Origin: Mytilus californianus | Lineage: Eukaryota; Mollusca; Bivalvia; Mytilida; Mytilidae | DNA: 64,000 nt | Assembly (NCBI RefSeq): GCF_021869535.1 | Contig: NW_026262581.1 | Location: forward strand, 121,548,771-121,612,770 | Direction: 5' to 3' | In this document: one piece after another, positions 1-11,527 of the stretch | Numbering within the stretch: position 1 is the stretch's first letter | How the letters are laid out: each line of letters opens with the position of its first letter | Program-made: the position numbers and the translations under genes | The notes under the pieces: generated by a model | Told to the model about the DNA's origin: nothing | What the model saw: only the letters and a program-made list of their open reading frames with translations | Database searches by the model: none

Positions 1-595
1 ATTTGTGCTAGATGACATTGGTTTATAAGAATACTAATCTGACATATTAAGCTGCTCCAATTTATCCAACATTAAATGTATCCAAATATGTAGCATCATT
101 TGATGTAAAATAATATAAAGTTATTATCATCTAATTGTGTAAGAATTGAATATTTCTTTTTGCTCTGGAAATATAGCCCGTTTGTTTTGTATGCTGTTGG
201 TTAACTTCAAAATAAGGATTCTAATTTTGTAGATATAACATTTTATTAAAAAGGTAAAATTTCTTGGAAATACTCATAACATTTGTATGCTGACAGTTTT
301 AATCTTGAACATGGCCCACAAAAGAATTATTTTTTTTCTATAACTTTTTTCAATTTTCACTAATAGTGGTACTAATGTCTGACAGTAGTTTGATTCACTA
401 ACCATTAATCTTAAAGAGGATAATTCATGTACGAAAAGAAAAGTTTTGTAAATCAAGTTCCTTTATATAGTTTTTACAGGGGACTAACTGTGCACCACTT
501 ATTGCGGACCTTTTTTTGTATTGCTATGAGTTACAATTTATGACAAAAATCATAAAAAGACCCATCGAAACAACATCTGATACACAAATTTAATA

Positions 596-1257
596 ATACT
601 TTTAGATATTTGGATGATATTTTGGCTCTCAATAATGACGACTTCAGTATGTATACTAAAGAAATTTATCCTGTTGAACTTACTTTAAATAAAGCTAATA
701 CTAACAATGACCACTGCCCTTTCCTCGATCTTGATATCTATATCATTAACGGAAAGCTTAATACTAAAATATATGATAAAAGAGATGATTTTTCATTTCC
801 TATCGTTAATTATCCATTTTAAGATGGTGACGTTCCCTTGTCACCATCTTACGGTGTATATATATCTCAACTTGTACGATTCGCTCGTGTATGTAACAAT
901 GTTTTAGATTTTAACGAGAGAAATTTATGTATTACTGAAAAATTATTACACCAGGGTTTTCGATATCACAAACTAGTCAAAACATTTACTAAATTTTATC
1001 ATCGGTATAAGGACATCATTCGTAAATATAGCTCAACATGCAGACTTCTTATACGTTCAGGTATTTCACATCCAATTTGTTATGGAAATATTCTTTATAA
1101 AGCACAAAAATGTCAGTATTCGCCTCTGAAGCTAACAAAACCTTTAAATAGACTTATTAAGAAGGGATATAGTTACGATACTGTTGTCAGGTCATTAAAG
1201 ATTGCATATTTTGGCGTTAATATTGATTCACTTATAGGGTCTTTGCATCGGCACTAA
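596..1257 (+). pseudogene. Reverse-transcriptase element fragment (C-terminal part of ORF)
   Basis: Starts inside an RT palm motif (FRYLDDIL, the Y-x-D-D box) and continues through [38 protein letters not shown] and [17 protein letters not shown] to a stop at 1257. One TAA (820-822) interrupts an otherwise continuous frame; the related copy at 36.8 kb has a leucine codon there. The catalytic fingers and any endonuclease are missing. The element class (non-LTR or Penelope-like) cannot be settled from this fragment. It lies in a TPR intron or its flank, on the opposite strand to TPR. Confidence 0.85.
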
Positions 1258-1895
1258 ACACATTTATTTAAAAACCAGTTGTTGGCATGACACGGGTTAT
1301 GTTCTTCTCCTATATGTTATGATGGTATGATACTAAACCCCTAACGGGAAGGATTGTGCCTGATATTCATATGATGAAGACATGATCTTTCAATCAGTTT
1401 AATTGAAGTCCCGAGCTGGCATGTCAGTTAACTGCTAGTAGTCTGTTGTTATTTATGTATTATTGTCATTTTGTTTATTTTCTTTGGTTACATCTTCTGA
1501 CATCAGACTCGGACTTCTCTTGAACTGAATTTTAATGTGCGTATTGTTATGCGTTTACTTTTCTACATTGGCTAGAGGTATAGGGGGAGGGTTGAGATCT
1601 CATAAACATGTTTAACCCCGCCGCATTTTTGCGCTTGTCCCAAGTCAGGAGCCTCTAGCCTTTGTCAGTCTTGTATTATTTTTAATTTTAGTTTCTTGTG
1701 TACAATTTGGAGTTTAGTATGGCGTTCATTATCACTGAACTAGTATATATATTTGTTTAGGGCCAGCTGAAGGACGCCTCAGGGTGCGGGAATTTCTCGC
1801 TGCATTGAAGACCTGTTGGTGACCTTCTGCTGTTGTCTGTTCTATGGTCGGGTTGTTGTCTCTTTGACACATTCCCCATTTCCATTCTCAATTTT
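1258..1895 (+). mobile_element. 3' non-coding tail of the RT element
   Basis: Continues directly from the RT fragment and ends near CCATTCTCAATTTTA. The same tail occurs at 22551-22949 (plus) and, inverted, at 35823-36420 next to another RT fragment. The ORF plus tail therefore move as one unit, with a recurrent 3' end and variable 5' truncation, as expected for target-primed insertion. Confidence 0.8.
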
Positions 1896-2437
1896 ATTTC
1901 TATAAAATGTTTACCAAATTTTCTATTTTTAATATAAAAAGTGATCATTCTTTGAGAGTGGTTAGCATCAACATCAACCATTTTTTACAAAGATGATTAC
2001 CAATGTATTATTTGTCTCAAGTTTTTCTAATTAAATAACCTTTCAACAATTCTTTTTCTATTTTTTTTTTTTTTGTACATTTTTGCAATGATTTATATGT
2101 TAGTTAATTGACTGGAAGATCGGATACAATTTTGAAACAAGACACCATAGGGATGATTATAGCCAAAGTTCATTACAATTTATACTGTGGTGTCAGAGGC
2201 AAAGATTATTTTAAAAGTTTATGACATATGACTCACATTTCATTGGACTACAAACTTGCATCAAGCAATCAATAAATCATTTTTAGTTGTTGCAGTTCAA
2301 TAAAATAATGACAAAAAAAACAATTTTTTTTAAAGCCAGGAGCCTGTATTTCTTTGGTGGACAGTTGTCTCATTATACCACATATCCTTATTTTTATATA
2401 GCTTTATCGATAAACATAAATTGATATACCATTTAAC
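1896..2437. other. TPR intron, no gene seen
   Basis: AT-rich sequence with no convincing exon on either strand. 2337-2400 carries a short fragment of a repeat also found at 14951, 35107 and 51183 (TTGTCTCATTATACCACAT). Confidence 0.5.
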
Positions 2438-5400
2438 CGGTCTAATTCTTTATTCTTTTTCTCCAATAACACAGTAAGATCTCTTTTTTCTGCTTCAAGT
2501 TGTTCATTGGATCTTGTCAGTTGTAACTAATTAAAATAGAAACATTTGTAAAACACATGACAAAGTTCTATTTTTCTTTGTGTTTATGTGCCATCAATTT
2601 TTCAAAGTAGCTTTTAAATTAAAAAAATAATACTTGTGATATATTTGAATAAACTTGTCAGCATGGAATGCTATTTTAAGAAATCATTTGTAAAAACCAA
2701 GTTTTTTTTACATTTTACTTTGTAGGAAATCAAAATATTGGTCTGGATCAAGGGTCTGCAAACAGTCATATTTGCCGGTCATGACCTAAACTGAAAGCTA
2801 TTTGTCCTGAACTGCAGATTGGGATTTAGGACAAATTTATTTTTTTTACTGAAATAATTTCGGACATTTTATGAGCTCAGGTTTCTTAATCGCCATTTTG
2901 CAGTTGTTTTTGTTTTTTTATTCCTTATCTGTTATAAAACTACCACTCTAGTATAGTATGATAATCCTGAGGGCGCTCCTAATAACCATATTAATGCCTC
3001 CGGGTAATATTGGCTTATGACCGCTAATCACTTTTTACCTGTGATTAAATTCACACCTGAATGTGACCACAAGCTCAGAACTAATATTATAAAGAAATTG
3101 AAAATTCATGACAACTTTCTTCATTAATTAATTAATTACTTTTCAGCAAAGACAATCGTCTATTCTGATTAAAAAATTAAAACTTTACGTTGAAAAAAGA
3201 AATTTTTCACGAGACAAACATGTGCTGTTATTTACTATGTAATACGCATGCATGACATTGTCTTCACCAGATTAGACACTTAATTGAAAGATGCAAAATG
3301 TTTTCATGTTAAATTAAATGAGTGCAACTATTATCTGCTATATTCAAACACTTTTAAAGGTAATAAAATTAAAAATCTGGTGATTTCCTGTTAATTTGAT
3401 AAACAGAACAAATCCCGGAAATGAATCCAGAAATACTCCTACTTTAGAATTGTTGTGAAACTTCCTGTTTTAATTTCGTCTTCAAAATCAAAAGAAACGT
3501 TAGAGATGTCTGGGAAATTTACCATTTTGAGTCTTTAAATCGTTTCAATTTTAAACGGTTGCATTCCATATACTGTTCTTGAACGTTTTAGAAAAATGTT
3601 AAGAAAATTCATGAAGCAAATGCGAAGAAACAGCCAATACAAGTTCATTGATGCTATGAATCTAGTGTGAATAATTTCAACAGTTTGAAAAAAGGACCCC
3701 AACTTTTAAGTCATCTCAAAATGACCGAAATTGTGAGAAAAAATTTCCAGATCCTTGGTCTGGATCAAGTATTTCTCAATCAGTTTTTGGAAATCAGCAT
3801 ATTTACCTGTGATGTGAGGCTCCCTTCTTGTGTATCTCCAAGCTCTGTAAATTTCTCTGATATGTCTTTATATTTTTGTTCTGTGTAAAAAATTGGCATG
3901 AACATACATTTTTTTAATAGGTTTCTGTATAAAACATCATTAGGTACATTTACTATGTACATGTATAACAATTCATATCATTACATGTCGTAATTCAATA
4001 TAACAATAAACAATTATGTATTGTATTGTATTGTATGCATGATCTATCAATATTCTATTGTTACAGATTGTTTTTGCAGGAAAAGAAGTTTCCTTCACTT
4101 ATGTCTCATCCATATTGATTATTTAAGCAAACAAAAAAATGTTTCAAGAAGAAATAACCTAGAGGTATTATTAGATTTATGACATGACTGTATTGATATA
4201 TGTACAAGACATGTACAATATCAATTAATGCTAGTCTTTATCCATTCAAATTCAGACATTCACACATTATAGAAACTATAGATCCTCTCTGGTGTTATAA
4301 TGGCTTGTTATGTTGACATAATTAACCCACTGTATTTTTGGTTTCATAAATTATTCCCGACTTTAAAAAATTAGTTTTTACTTTGTACATAACAAATTAG
4401 ATACTGATAATCTTAATAATTATCTAACATTTCAAGAGTATTACTGATCTGCACACATTCTGTTATAACAGTTAAAAGTAAGTTGTGTTGCTATCAAATT
4501 AAATGTATATATTTTACACTTTCTTAGAATAAATGGTTCCTCAAATCAATCTTTGTTTAATATGTGCTATATATGTAAGTTTCACCTTACTATTCAACTG
4601 TAAACCAAAACATAGTTTTTACAATAACTACATAATGTACTGATTTTACCTTCCATTTTATATAAAAAAAAAGATCTCTTAAGAATGACAATGTTTCCTT
4701 TTACTTAAACATGCATGTACTATTATTTTATTACTTTACTTACCCAACTGTGCCAATGTGTCCTTAAGCTCTGCATTTGTAGAACTTTCTGATTCTAGTT
4801 TGTTATTACTGCTAACAAGTTGTTTTTCTACATCAAAATACTGCTGTTCTACAATGGCAAAGTTTTGTCAGATAGAGATATGTACATGAATAAACTAGAA
4901 TATTCAAGGCAAAATAATTTTTACACTTTTTTTAAATCATGCTGTTTCCAAATTTTTTGTAAAGAAGGTATATCACCAAGCTTTTTTCTAGCAATACAAT
5001 GTGCAAGTTCTCATAATTATAGACTTTTGAAATAAAATATGAAAACTCCCTATTTAACACTTTGAATATCCCTTTCACAAAAATAACAAGTGAAACTGCG
5101 AGCTACTGCTCACTGATGATACCCCCGCCAAAATACTTGACAGTATACTGTTAAGTGATGAATCTGAAAACACATCACACAGTATAGCTGACTTATATAA
5201 ACCCTGAAACCAAATTTCAGAAATCCTTATGATGTAGTTCCTGAGAAAAATGTGACGAAAAATATTCATGGAACGGACAGACAGAGGTAAAACAGTATAC
5301 CCACCCCACCCCACCCCCCCCCTTTTTTTAAAGTGGAGGTATAAAAATTTCAGAAATCCTTATGTAGTTCCTGAGAAAAATGTTACGAAATATATTAAAG

Positions 5401-8400
5401 GGATGGACAGACTTTCAGAGGTAAAACAGTATACCCACCTTTTTTAAAGCCCGGGTATAAAAAGATAACTTTTATCGGACACCAAACTTGTTTTCATGTT
5501 ACAAAAGGAAGGCGATAAATTAAGTTATTATACATATCAAAGTCTAAATTATTTTCAATTCAAAAAGCTTTCTGTAATTGTCCAAGGATTAAAATAATCT
5601 ATTTGGATCTTTTTGCATGAAAAGACTTGCAAATAAATTTGATTTCAGTATCAAAATTAGCTCATTTTAATAAAATTCTAAACACATCATTTGCAATCCA
5701 AAGTGAAATAATACTTCTGTAATATCCTACACTTCAATTAAATAATTTTACTTTTTGATTTCTTTATTTGAATGAAATAATTTTCTAAAGAAATATTGAT
5801 TTAATAATAGTTTCTTCTATTACAAAGTAATTAGAAATTATTTATTGATTTTATATTTACACAATTTTTTTTTTGCTCAGCCTTTGCCAAATTGGGCAAG
5901 TGACTTTAAGACCAAACAGTCTATTGTGTATGCACATCACATTATATATATAGGGCAATTGGATTGTGATATAAAACTCTATGATTTTGTTTTACTGCTC
6001 TTCAACAAGCAGCAGATTATCACATCCTATTTCGTGCATCTAACAGATTCCATTATAGCGTCACACGTCCAGAGACAAAGAAATTTCCCGGTACCCAAAT
6101 TTCACAAAAACTCAAAGAACCAGAGAACCAATAGATATCACATGAAAACTCTATTTTATATTGTATAATACTGCTTTTAATCATTTATAGATAATTATTA
6201 ATTAAGACTATAATTTCAAGATATATGTCATTTTTAATACTCAATAAAAAGGAATAAAAAAAAAAGGATGAATAATCACATTTACTTTTGGAATATGATG
6301 TTAATTTAAATAATTACATCTGCCATATTGTTATACAAGGAACTTGCATACAAGACACATACATTAAATTCCTGAAGTTAAATTTTACTTCTGAGTAAAA
6401 ATGACACGTAGCTCAAGAGTTCTAGTCATTTAAAATTATCAATAAAAGCAGTATTACACCATATAAATAAGAGTTTTCGGGTAGTTTATATTGTTGGTTC
6501 ACTGGTTCTCATTGATTTTTTGGGAGTTTTCACTGTATAAATTTGATTGATTGGTGTTTAACGCCACTTTCAACACTATTGTACTATTTTGTGGCGGTCA
6601 GTTTTTATTGGTGGAGGAAGCCGGAATGCCTGGAGAGAACCACAGAACTTCGGTAGGAAAACTGACAATCCTAGTCAATTAAGATTGGAGTTGAGTGCAC
6701 CTGCCCTCTGCGGGATTCGAACTCACATCCTCAGTCTTGACTGGCTAGTGATACAGTAGTTTGACTACTTAGACCACTCTGCCAACAAGGCCCCTCACTC
6801 TGTGTTTGTAAATATTTTGAAAGTTCAGCATCTGATTAATCATTGACATTGCTCATATTGCTCAGAGATAATTTATTACTCTGTCACAAACTGAGACTAG
6901 ACAGGTTTCGATTGTCCCTATTGATATAAAGATGCTGACAATAGAAACAACTTAATTCTCATGCCACAGAAATAAGCCAGAAAGAACAAAAAAAATTTAA
7001 AGACAGACTGCAACTACAACTACTTTACTTCTTCCAGTTTGTGTGTACACAGTGTAATTTCTGACGTGCAAATACAGACATTTTTGTCCAATTGTTAATA
7101 TGATAAACATTAAAACTCTTTACATCAGTGACTTGATATGCAACTGTGACTCTTCTGACGAACATTCATTCTGCAGTTGTTATGCAGGGATTAAATTCCA
7201 AATACCTTTGCCCCTACCCTAGTCCAAATAATTATGATGTCTTGAAAGGTTATTTTTTTACGTCGTAGGAAGGCGTCACAAAAAAAATTAAAATAGCCTT
7301 TCAAGATGTCATAATCATTTGGACTACCCCTACCCTCACAAAATATCTGTGAATGATTTGTACTTTGACTTGAATACTAGGATTTTAAGGTTCATCATAA
7401 CCTTTTGGCTAATATGGCCATATTTACACCACAAATTTTACTCAGAGTAGACAAACCTATGCTCCTATAAAGTTTTAAAGGCATGGCAGGAACTAGATAA
7501 TTAAATTTTAAATGCATTTTATGTTTCAGAAAATTATACTTTCCTGGATTTTTTGGATTTTGCCTTTCATTTTTTTTCATTCCTGCAGAAAGTGCCAAAA
7601 TGAACTAAATTTGGAAAGAGGTTTGAGAAGCTCCCCTCATGTAATAAATGTTGTGAGTAGCATTGATTTAAATGGACAATAGACATCTGCAAACAATACA
7701 CCTTATTGCTATTTGTCCGCCATTACTGGACATCACAAAGGTTCCCAGAAAATTTTGACGTCATAATAGAAAATATCTGACGCCACAATTGAAAAGTATT
7801 TGTTGTATGACGACAATAGTTCAAGAGGTGCAGATTCTCGGGTCAAGCAGCACATATTTCCAAATAGCCATAAGGTGTATAGGTGATTTAAACTGTGTAA
7901 CTGAGTGGACCGTATCAAATGAAACTCATGTGTTTGTTTATTTTGCTATCTTCTGCAGACTGGAAAAAAAATGCACATCAAAACCCAGGTAAATTTTTAA
8001 TTTTCTGAAACATAAACTATATAAAACTTTTATATATCTAGGTCCTGCCATGCATTAAAAATTTCCTAGATGCATGCGTTTGTCTGTACTCATAGTCATA
8101 GTAGATTTTGTGGTGTAAACACGGCCATATTTTTCAATTCCTTTTGATAAACCTTAATGCTCGACATGGCAGAGAATAGGAGCTGGAGCCTGCCATTCTG
8201 GTTGTTTCAAAAGAAGGATACAAGATACCGATTTAACAAATTATCTGTGACGACTTAAGAAATCTAGAATCTATATATGTAGTTGATAATCTTATTTATG
8301 TACCAGAGTTTACTCTTAGTCTCTCATATTTTACTTTCAGGTCATCATTTTCATCTTGATATTTGTTGTACACTGCTTCTAACTTTGTTTTGACTGACAA

Positions 8401-8460
8401 GGGGATAGATTCTAATTCAGAAACGTCAAGAAAATTTAAAACGGCTTTATCCCCCGCCAT
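2438..8460 (-). CDS. TPR: Nucleoprotein TPR, first four coding exons (partial)
   Basis: TPR is the large coiled-coil protein of the nuclear-pore basket. Minus-strand exons are 8460-8304 (ATG, 157 nt), 4848-4744 (105), 3880-3807 (74) and 2526-2438 (89); every joint has an AG acceptor and GT donor and the phases fit, giving 141 residues plus 2 nt. The N-terminus starts MAGDKAVLNF; exon 1 runs into exon 2 as VNS-EQQYFDVEKQL, and exon 4 holds QLTRSNEQLEAEKRDL. Both stretches resemble vertebrate TPR as I remember it (SEQQYFEIEKRL; FTRTKEELEAEKRDL). The sequence is rich in E, K, Q and L, as expected for coiled coil. The ATG at 8460 is preferred to an in-frame one 21 nt upstream because it gives the usual short TPR start. 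The last donor (GGTTAAAT) is weak and less certain. No further exon is visible in 1-2437, which holds a retroelement fragment, so the remaining exons lie off the left edge. Confidence 0.87.
5093..5460. mobile_element. Non-autonomous repeat with TATACCCCC / GGGTATA ends
   Basis: Begins GAGCTACTGCTCACTGATGA then ATACCCCCGCC, and ends AAAGCCCGGGTATAAA, so the termini are roughly inverted. A block of about 100 bp (AAATTTCAGAAATCCTTATG through AAACAGTATACCCACC) is tandemly duplicated inside. It resembles short non-autonomous DNA elements common in mollusc introns. It lies in TPR intron 1. Confidence 0.65.
6543..6795 (-). mobile_element. V-type SINE with tRNA-like head
   Basis: Read on the minus strand, it starts with a tRNA-like head (GGGGCCTTGTTGGCAGAGTG box A region; GAGGATGTGAGTTCGAATCC box B region). 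A core follows (GGTTCTCTCCAGGCATTCC ... GGCTTCCTCCACC) that matches the V-domain of V-SINEs, with a tail at TTGATTGATTGG. It is the same family as 42307-42568, more diverged. Its tRNA ancestry rules out calling a functional tRNA. Confidence 0.8.
7220..7326. repeat. Foldback (hairpin) element, about 40-bp arms
   Basis: Arms 7220-7259 and 7285-7326 are inverted copies (TAGTCCAAATAATTATGAT against ATAATCATTTGGACTA) with a few mismatches and a loop of about 25 bp containing ACGTCGTAGG. This is a MITE-like hairpin in TPR intron 1. Confidence 0.75.
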
Positions 8461-8581
8461 GCTTTTCCGTAACGGAAACAATAACTGTACTCGGAACCTC
8501 TCTGATGTTTCGGGAGTTTACTTATTTTGACACACCCCCTTTTATTTTTTGGCTTAACAGCGTTGTATGCTGGTTGAAAGA
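8461..8581. promoter_or_regulatory. Divergent TPR/ENOSF1-1 intergenic region, probable bidirectional promoter
   Basis: Only 121 bp separate the TPR start codon (minus) from the ENOSF1-1 start codon (plus). Any core promoter and both 5' UTRs must lie here, unless an upstream non-coding exon exists. I see no clear TATA box, and GC content is somewhat higher than in the surrounding introns. Head-to-head pairs this close commonly share a promoter in animals; that use here is inferred. Confidence 0.6.
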
Positions 8582-11486
8582 ATGAGTCTTCCCACTAGGA
8601 TAACTGATTTAATTGTAAAAGACATTCGATTTCCAACTTCATTAGAGAAAGATGGATCTGATGCAATGGTAAGTTAGTGATGACAGTTTTAAAATATAAT
8701 TTAATAGTTTATACAAATCTGAGACAAATAGATAAATATATTAGTCCCAGTTCTATAAACCAAAAACTTTTTAGCATTGCAAAACTACAATCATTCTTGA
8801 TAGTCAATTGTGCATTAAGTCCAAAGAACTTCTCTGTGTTAAGAGGTAACAAGTAAGTTGTCTTTATAGGTGGGCTAGCTGTGTAGTCTTCTAGTCATCA
8901 AAGCTGGTCTGAGAAGTCTTTCAAAACTGTCCATATTTTTTTAAGTGACCAGAGTAGTCTTTCAAACTGGTTTGTGTTGTCTTAAAATGGTCTGACTGTC
9001 CTTTCGTCAGAGTTGTAATGTTCTCACACTCATCAGTATAATCAGTCATTATTTGATAAGATGGTTGTTGACTGGAACCATCTGACACCGTGACGGGAAA
9101 AGAGGTCAGGACCAAGTCAATCAAAGTCTTCAAACCAGCTTTTGAAAGACTGCACCAGTACCTCCTCTTGTGCATAAAAGTCAGAAGTGGATTTAGATAA
9201 AATTTTGATACTGATACAATTTCACTTTACATTTTGGTGAAATGAGCACATTCGTATATATTTTTCAGTTATCATACCAGATTACCAAAAACTTCATACC
9301 TACATCAAATATGTTTACTACTATATACCATTTGTTTTGAAAGCAAAATTAAATCAGTTTGTAAATTTTCAAAGCAGAAATCTCACTCAGGAAGAATTGT
9401 TATAATTTCTTGTAAAGGTTTAATTGGATATCACTTTTGTGTCTGTTGGGTTTTGTCAGCTCTTCAACATCTGTATAAGGTTTTGGACTTTCAAATATTT
9501 TGGCCTTGGGCATAACCAGTTGTAATTATTTGAAGATGTTTTTTTTATATATAATTTTACCTTATTTTTTTCATTGAATTACTAATGTTTAACTACACTT
9601 TAGAAACCAAACTCCAATTAATCTAACATTTGTTCATAATTATAAACTAAGAAGTATTTAGTTCAATTTTCACAATAACTGGTGACACTGACTAAATTTT
9701 TACCACTGCAAAATATGCATGCATAACGCAATAAAACTTGTCAATGAAATAAAGATATAGTGTAAATATAGGATTATTAAAAGAAGACCACCAGAATTTT
9801 TTAATGGACATGAAATCGTGATACATTAAGTATTAAAACAAAGTGTGTTTGATGGTTTTACATTCTCAACCTTCAAAAATTGCTATTGAGGTGAACTGCC
9901 AAAATTTTAATTATTTTCAGCATAAATCCCCAGATTATTCTCTTGCATACGTTACTGTAAAGACAGACAGTGAAATAGAGGGACGAGGGATGACCTTCAC
10001 TGTTGGGAGAGGAACACATATAGGTATTAAGCATGATATGGTTTTTTTTTATCAAGGCATGACATTCATTGTTGGCTGAGGAACACTTATAGATGTTAAG
10101 CATGATATGCTATTTATCATGTCTTGTACATTTTTCTGTACTTGTGAACATTTCAGATTTCATAAAAATGTAAATTAAACAATTTTTTATAATTATTTAA
10201 CCATTTCATTCCTGTTATTTTTTAATACATGTATTGAAACTATTGATATGTAAAGTTAATTTCTTTAGAGTGCTGTTAAGTTATCTCAAATAAACCGCAA
10301 AAGAATGAATAAAAAATAATTACATGTATTAATACAATGATGATTTTCCTTAAAAAAATGTTAGATTTTCTCAAAAAGATTTTAATTGGGAAAATAGTAA
10401 TTGAAATAGTTGTACAACAACTTAATGGGATATACAATCTGAATCAAATCCTTTGTCTTAGTTAGATCTGGAAAGCAATGAAAGATACAAAGAAATACCT
10501 AAAAGGCTATGGTTATATCCCAATAATTAAAAAATGACTTTCAACTCAAAATTTTTTGTTTTGGAATGAACATGATGAAACAATACAAATTCTTTCATTT
10601 TTAAATGGTAGATCATTAGACCTATCTTAATAAGGAAAATCGTTGAATTTGAAATGTTCTCAAGGACAGAATTTTGTACAGTTTTCCCTAAAAAGAATAT
10701 ATGGTTTACAATTTATTGTTCTGTTTTTATTTTCAGTGTAAAAAACCAGACTTATCATGTTCATATGTCACAATAATTACTGATTCCACATTTTCTGGAA
10801 ATGGTTTAACTTTTACTGCTGGTAAAGGCACAGAAATAGGTACAATATATAAATCCTTTATTGCAGCACAGGGCACCAGATTATTCATGTGTCCATGTAA
10901 CACTGATTACCGATTCTGCTTTTGCTGGAAATGGTATAACCTTTACTGCCGGTAGAGGAACGCACATAGGTACATAAACAAAACTTTTTTTTTTGCAGTA
11001 CCAGCCGGATGATTCATGAACATACAGTATATCAGTTTGAAAACTAACTTTACTTTGCATGGAACAGGGTTAATAACTTTCTAAATAGCAGAGGACCACA
11101 AATAAATTCACATTTTATAATCATGTTCTTTATTAAACCAAAGTTCTTTGTTTTCTGTAAAAAACATACTATCATTGTGATCGTTATATCAAAAGTTTAA
11201 TCTGAATACCATACTGTGATGGATTTGCATTGACTAACCATATCTTCTTTTTGTAATTTGATTTTTGTGCAAAAGTGCTGACCAAAGCACTATTTGTAAG
11301 AAGCATGGAAGCAATCAATTCTTTTAATTAAATTTTTATGCTACAGTCACGAAATTTATGTCAAGCTTTTCTTTTGTTTTCCTATCGTTTTTGGAAGGTG
11401 TCATGGGAAGCAAATCTCCTTATTTTTATACGACCGCAAAAATTGAAAATTTTTTGGTCGTATATTGGTATGACGTTGGCGTCGTT

Positions 11487-11527
<41 letters not shown>

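Noticed and set aside
5845-6168. 107-codon plus-strand frame in TPR intron 1
   Set aside because: No recognisable domain, no splice context and composition like the intron; likely chance.
10701-10955. Continuous 84-codon frame spanning exon 2B, the 27-bp gap and exon 2C
   Set aside because: It reads exon 2C in the wrong frame and loses the conserved APDYS and G.GT residues. B and C as separate 103-nt exons fit the family and the phases.
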